Part shown: in pieces, positions 31,675 through 32,827 of the stretch
How the letters are laid out: every line of letters begins with the position of its first letter
Position numbering within the stretch: position 1 is the first letter of the stretch
Made by a program: the position numbers and the translations under genes
The notes under the pieces: generated by a model
Databases searched by the model: none
Told to the model about the DNA's origin: nothing
What the model saw: only the letters and a program-made list of their open reading frames with translations
From: Firmicutes bacterium UBA2530
GTDB taxonomy: Bacteria; Bacillota; Clostridia; Tissierellales; Sedimentibacteraceae
Direction: 5' to 3'
DNA length: 32,827 nt
Assembly: GCA_002340985.1 (NCBI GenBank)
Contig: DDNC01000014.1
Span: 461,601-494,427, forward strand

Positions 31675-32403
31675 TTAAGCGTTTGTGCTTTTATATAGTC
31701 TTGCTAATTTGTTGTACTCTTTAATTGTATCTTCGTCTTTAATCATATCTGGACGTCTCTCCAAAGTAGCTTCAATTGCCTTGAAACGACGCCATTCTTC
31801 GATTTTTTTATGGTGACCGGACAGCAGTATCTCCGGAACATCCATTCCCAAGTAGCTTTCAGGTCTTGTATACTGAGGATACTCCAGCAGATTGCTGCTG
31901 TGAGATTCCTCAACGGAAGATTCATCAGAACCCAGCACTCCCGGTATCAGTCTGACCACTGCATCAATAACCGTCAGAACCGGAAGTTCTCCGCTTGTAA
32001 GAACATAATCACCCATAGATATTTCCTCATCGACATATCTGTCGATAATTCTTTGATCTATACCTTCATAATGCCCTGCAATAAGTACAATGTGTTCCTT
32101 TGAAGAAAGCTCTCTTGCTTTTTTTTGATTAAATAAACTACCTTTTGGTGATAGATAAATAACATATGAATTATGCTTTTTTATAGCGTCTAAAGCTTTA
32201 AACATGGGCTCAGGCTTTAAAAGCATCCCCGGGCCGCCGCCGTATGGATAATCATCGACTTTTTTGTGCTTGTCTTCGGAATAATCTCTGAGATTGGCAG
32301 CACCAAGCTCAAACATGCCGTTTTCCGCGGCTCTGCCGATTATCCCGTGTTTGGTATAAACATCAATGAGCTCAGGAAACAGTGTAACAACATCAAATCT
32401 CAT
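31675..32403 (-). CDS. trmD: tRNA (guanine37-N1)-methyltransferase
   Basis: SPOUT-class enzyme that methylates N1 of G37 in tRNA, needed to keep the reading frame. The trefoil-knot SAM site is visible in VIYLSPKGSLFNQ, LIAGHYEGIDQRIIDRY and EEISMGDYVLTSGELP; the C-terminal domain contains YTRPESYLGMDVPEILLSGHH. The length of 242 is standard. Its ATG overlaps the rimM stop by four bases. Confidence 0.98.
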   Translation of the reverse strand: MRFDVVTLFPELIDVYTKHGIIGRAAENGMFELGAANLRDYSEDKHKKVDDYPYGGGPGMLLKPEPMFKALDAIKKHNSYVIYLSPKGSLFNQKKARELSSKEHIVLIAGHYEGIDQRIIDRYVDEEISMGDYVLTSGELPVLTVIDAVVRLIPGVLGSDESSVEESHSSNLLEYPQYTRPESYLGMDVPEILLSGHHKKIEEWRRFKAIEATLERRPDMIKDEDTIKEYNKLARLYKSTNA

Positions 32404-32827
32404 TCCAACAGCCCCTCGATTATATTTATAACCATTTTTTTATTTTTAATGTCAACTTCTTTGACAACTTCCTTGACAGCAGGTATTAAAAAGGATTTAT
32501 TTCCGTTGACTATTTCATAAACATCATTTGCGCCGGTCTGATATACAATATCAATTTTGCCTAAATGCTCACCTTCTGTTGAAAAGACCTCCATGCCCTC
32601 CAAATCAAATAAATAATATGAATCCTGTGGAAGCTCTCTCAACTGGTCTTCATAAATTGAAATATATGTGTCCTTGAATGATTCTGCAGCATTCATGTCA
32701 TTTATATTTTCAAGCATAAGGTAGACCATGTCTTTTCTGAACCAGACATCCATGATTTTCCGCCTTGTATTGTCCTTTTCAGTATAGACATATTCAAGCT
32801 CTTCAAATCTGTCCGGGTCATCGGTGA
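32400..32827 (-). CDS. rimM: Ribosome maturation factor RimM, 5' part outside window
   Basis: Assists maturation of the 30S head. About 142 codons are present and the N-terminus is beyond the right edge; the reading frame is open to the last base. Visible parts are the end of the N-terminal domain (DDPDRFEELEYVY) and the C-terminal PRC-barrel (YYLFDLEGMEVFSTEGEHLGKIDIVYQTGANDVYEI, then KSFLIPAVKEVVKEVD). Its stop overlaps the start of trmD. Confidence 0.95.
   Translation of the reverse strand, partial: TDDPDRFEELEYVYTEKDNTRRKIMDVWFRKDMVYLMLENINDMNAAESFKDTYISIYEDQLRELPQDSYYLFDLEGMEVFSTEGEHLGKIDIVYQTGANDVYEIVNGNKSFLIPAVKEVVKEVDIKNKKMVINIIEGLLE

Noticed and set aside
1..32827. CRISPR arrays, tRNA or rRNA genes, prophage or insertion sequences
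   Set aside because: None were seen: no regularly spaced repeats, no transposase or integrase frames, and no cloverleaf sequence recognised by eye.

Overview
The window reads as a chromosomal segment of a low-GC, spore-forming, anaerobic Firmicute (Clostridia/Tissierellia type). The evidence is an AT-rich sequence, strong GGAGG-type ribosome sites, sigma-A promoters (TTGACA-17-TATAAT), a T-box in front of glyS, the sporulation pair yqfC-yqfD, and the gene order yqfC-yqfD-phoH-ybeY-cdd-era-recO-glyS-ccpN-ppsR-dnaG-rpoD-trmK-nif3, which is close to the Bacillus subtilis yqfC-yqfO block. The genus is not provable from this sequence; a Sedimentibacter-like organism is a guess. Every convincing gene is on the minus strand, so transcription runs from high to low coordinates.

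Layout in transcription order. (1) 32827-29773: rimM (cut by the window edge), trmD, rplS, terminator, rbgA, rnhB and a terminator folded into the rnhB 3' end: ribosome and tRNA maturation plus RNase HII. (2) 29697-28063: a FrnE/DsbA-family thioredoxin-fold oxidoreductase with an in-frame UGA exactly where the first catalytic cysteine should be (U-P-F-C), with a bacterial SECIS-like hairpin just downstream, followed by an ATP-NAD kinase/AcoX-family gene. (3) 27985-22345: a nucleoside scavenging operon, deoC plus BMP lipoprotein, ABC ATPase and two permeases, with a palindromic operator over the promoter. (4) 22340-20436: HerA-like ATPase and YraN. (5) 20432-17871: mtaB and a HIT protein, then rpsU and yqeY from their own promoter. 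(6) 17861-16796: a small membrane protein and a 700-base gene-poor gap. (7) 16795-10225: a tightly packed run, yqfC, yqfD, phoH, ybeY, a DUF3048 lipoprotein, cdd, era, recO and a DUF4342 protein. (8) 10217-7626: T-box-controlled glyS, then ccpN and ppsR. (9) 6781-1: dgt, the dnaG-rpoD macromolecular synthesis pair with its own consensus promoter, terminator, trmK, nif3 and nadE (cut by the window edge).

The main observations are the probable selenoprotein at 29089-29697; two genes (nif3 and ccpN) whose family-matching N-termini can be reached only from non-canonical AUU and AUA start codons, each with a well-placed ribosome site; and two copies of a structured repeat flanking glyS in which conserved linkers carry two hairpins whose order appears exchanged between the copies. 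All functional names come from reading motifs and from remembered families; no database search was run.
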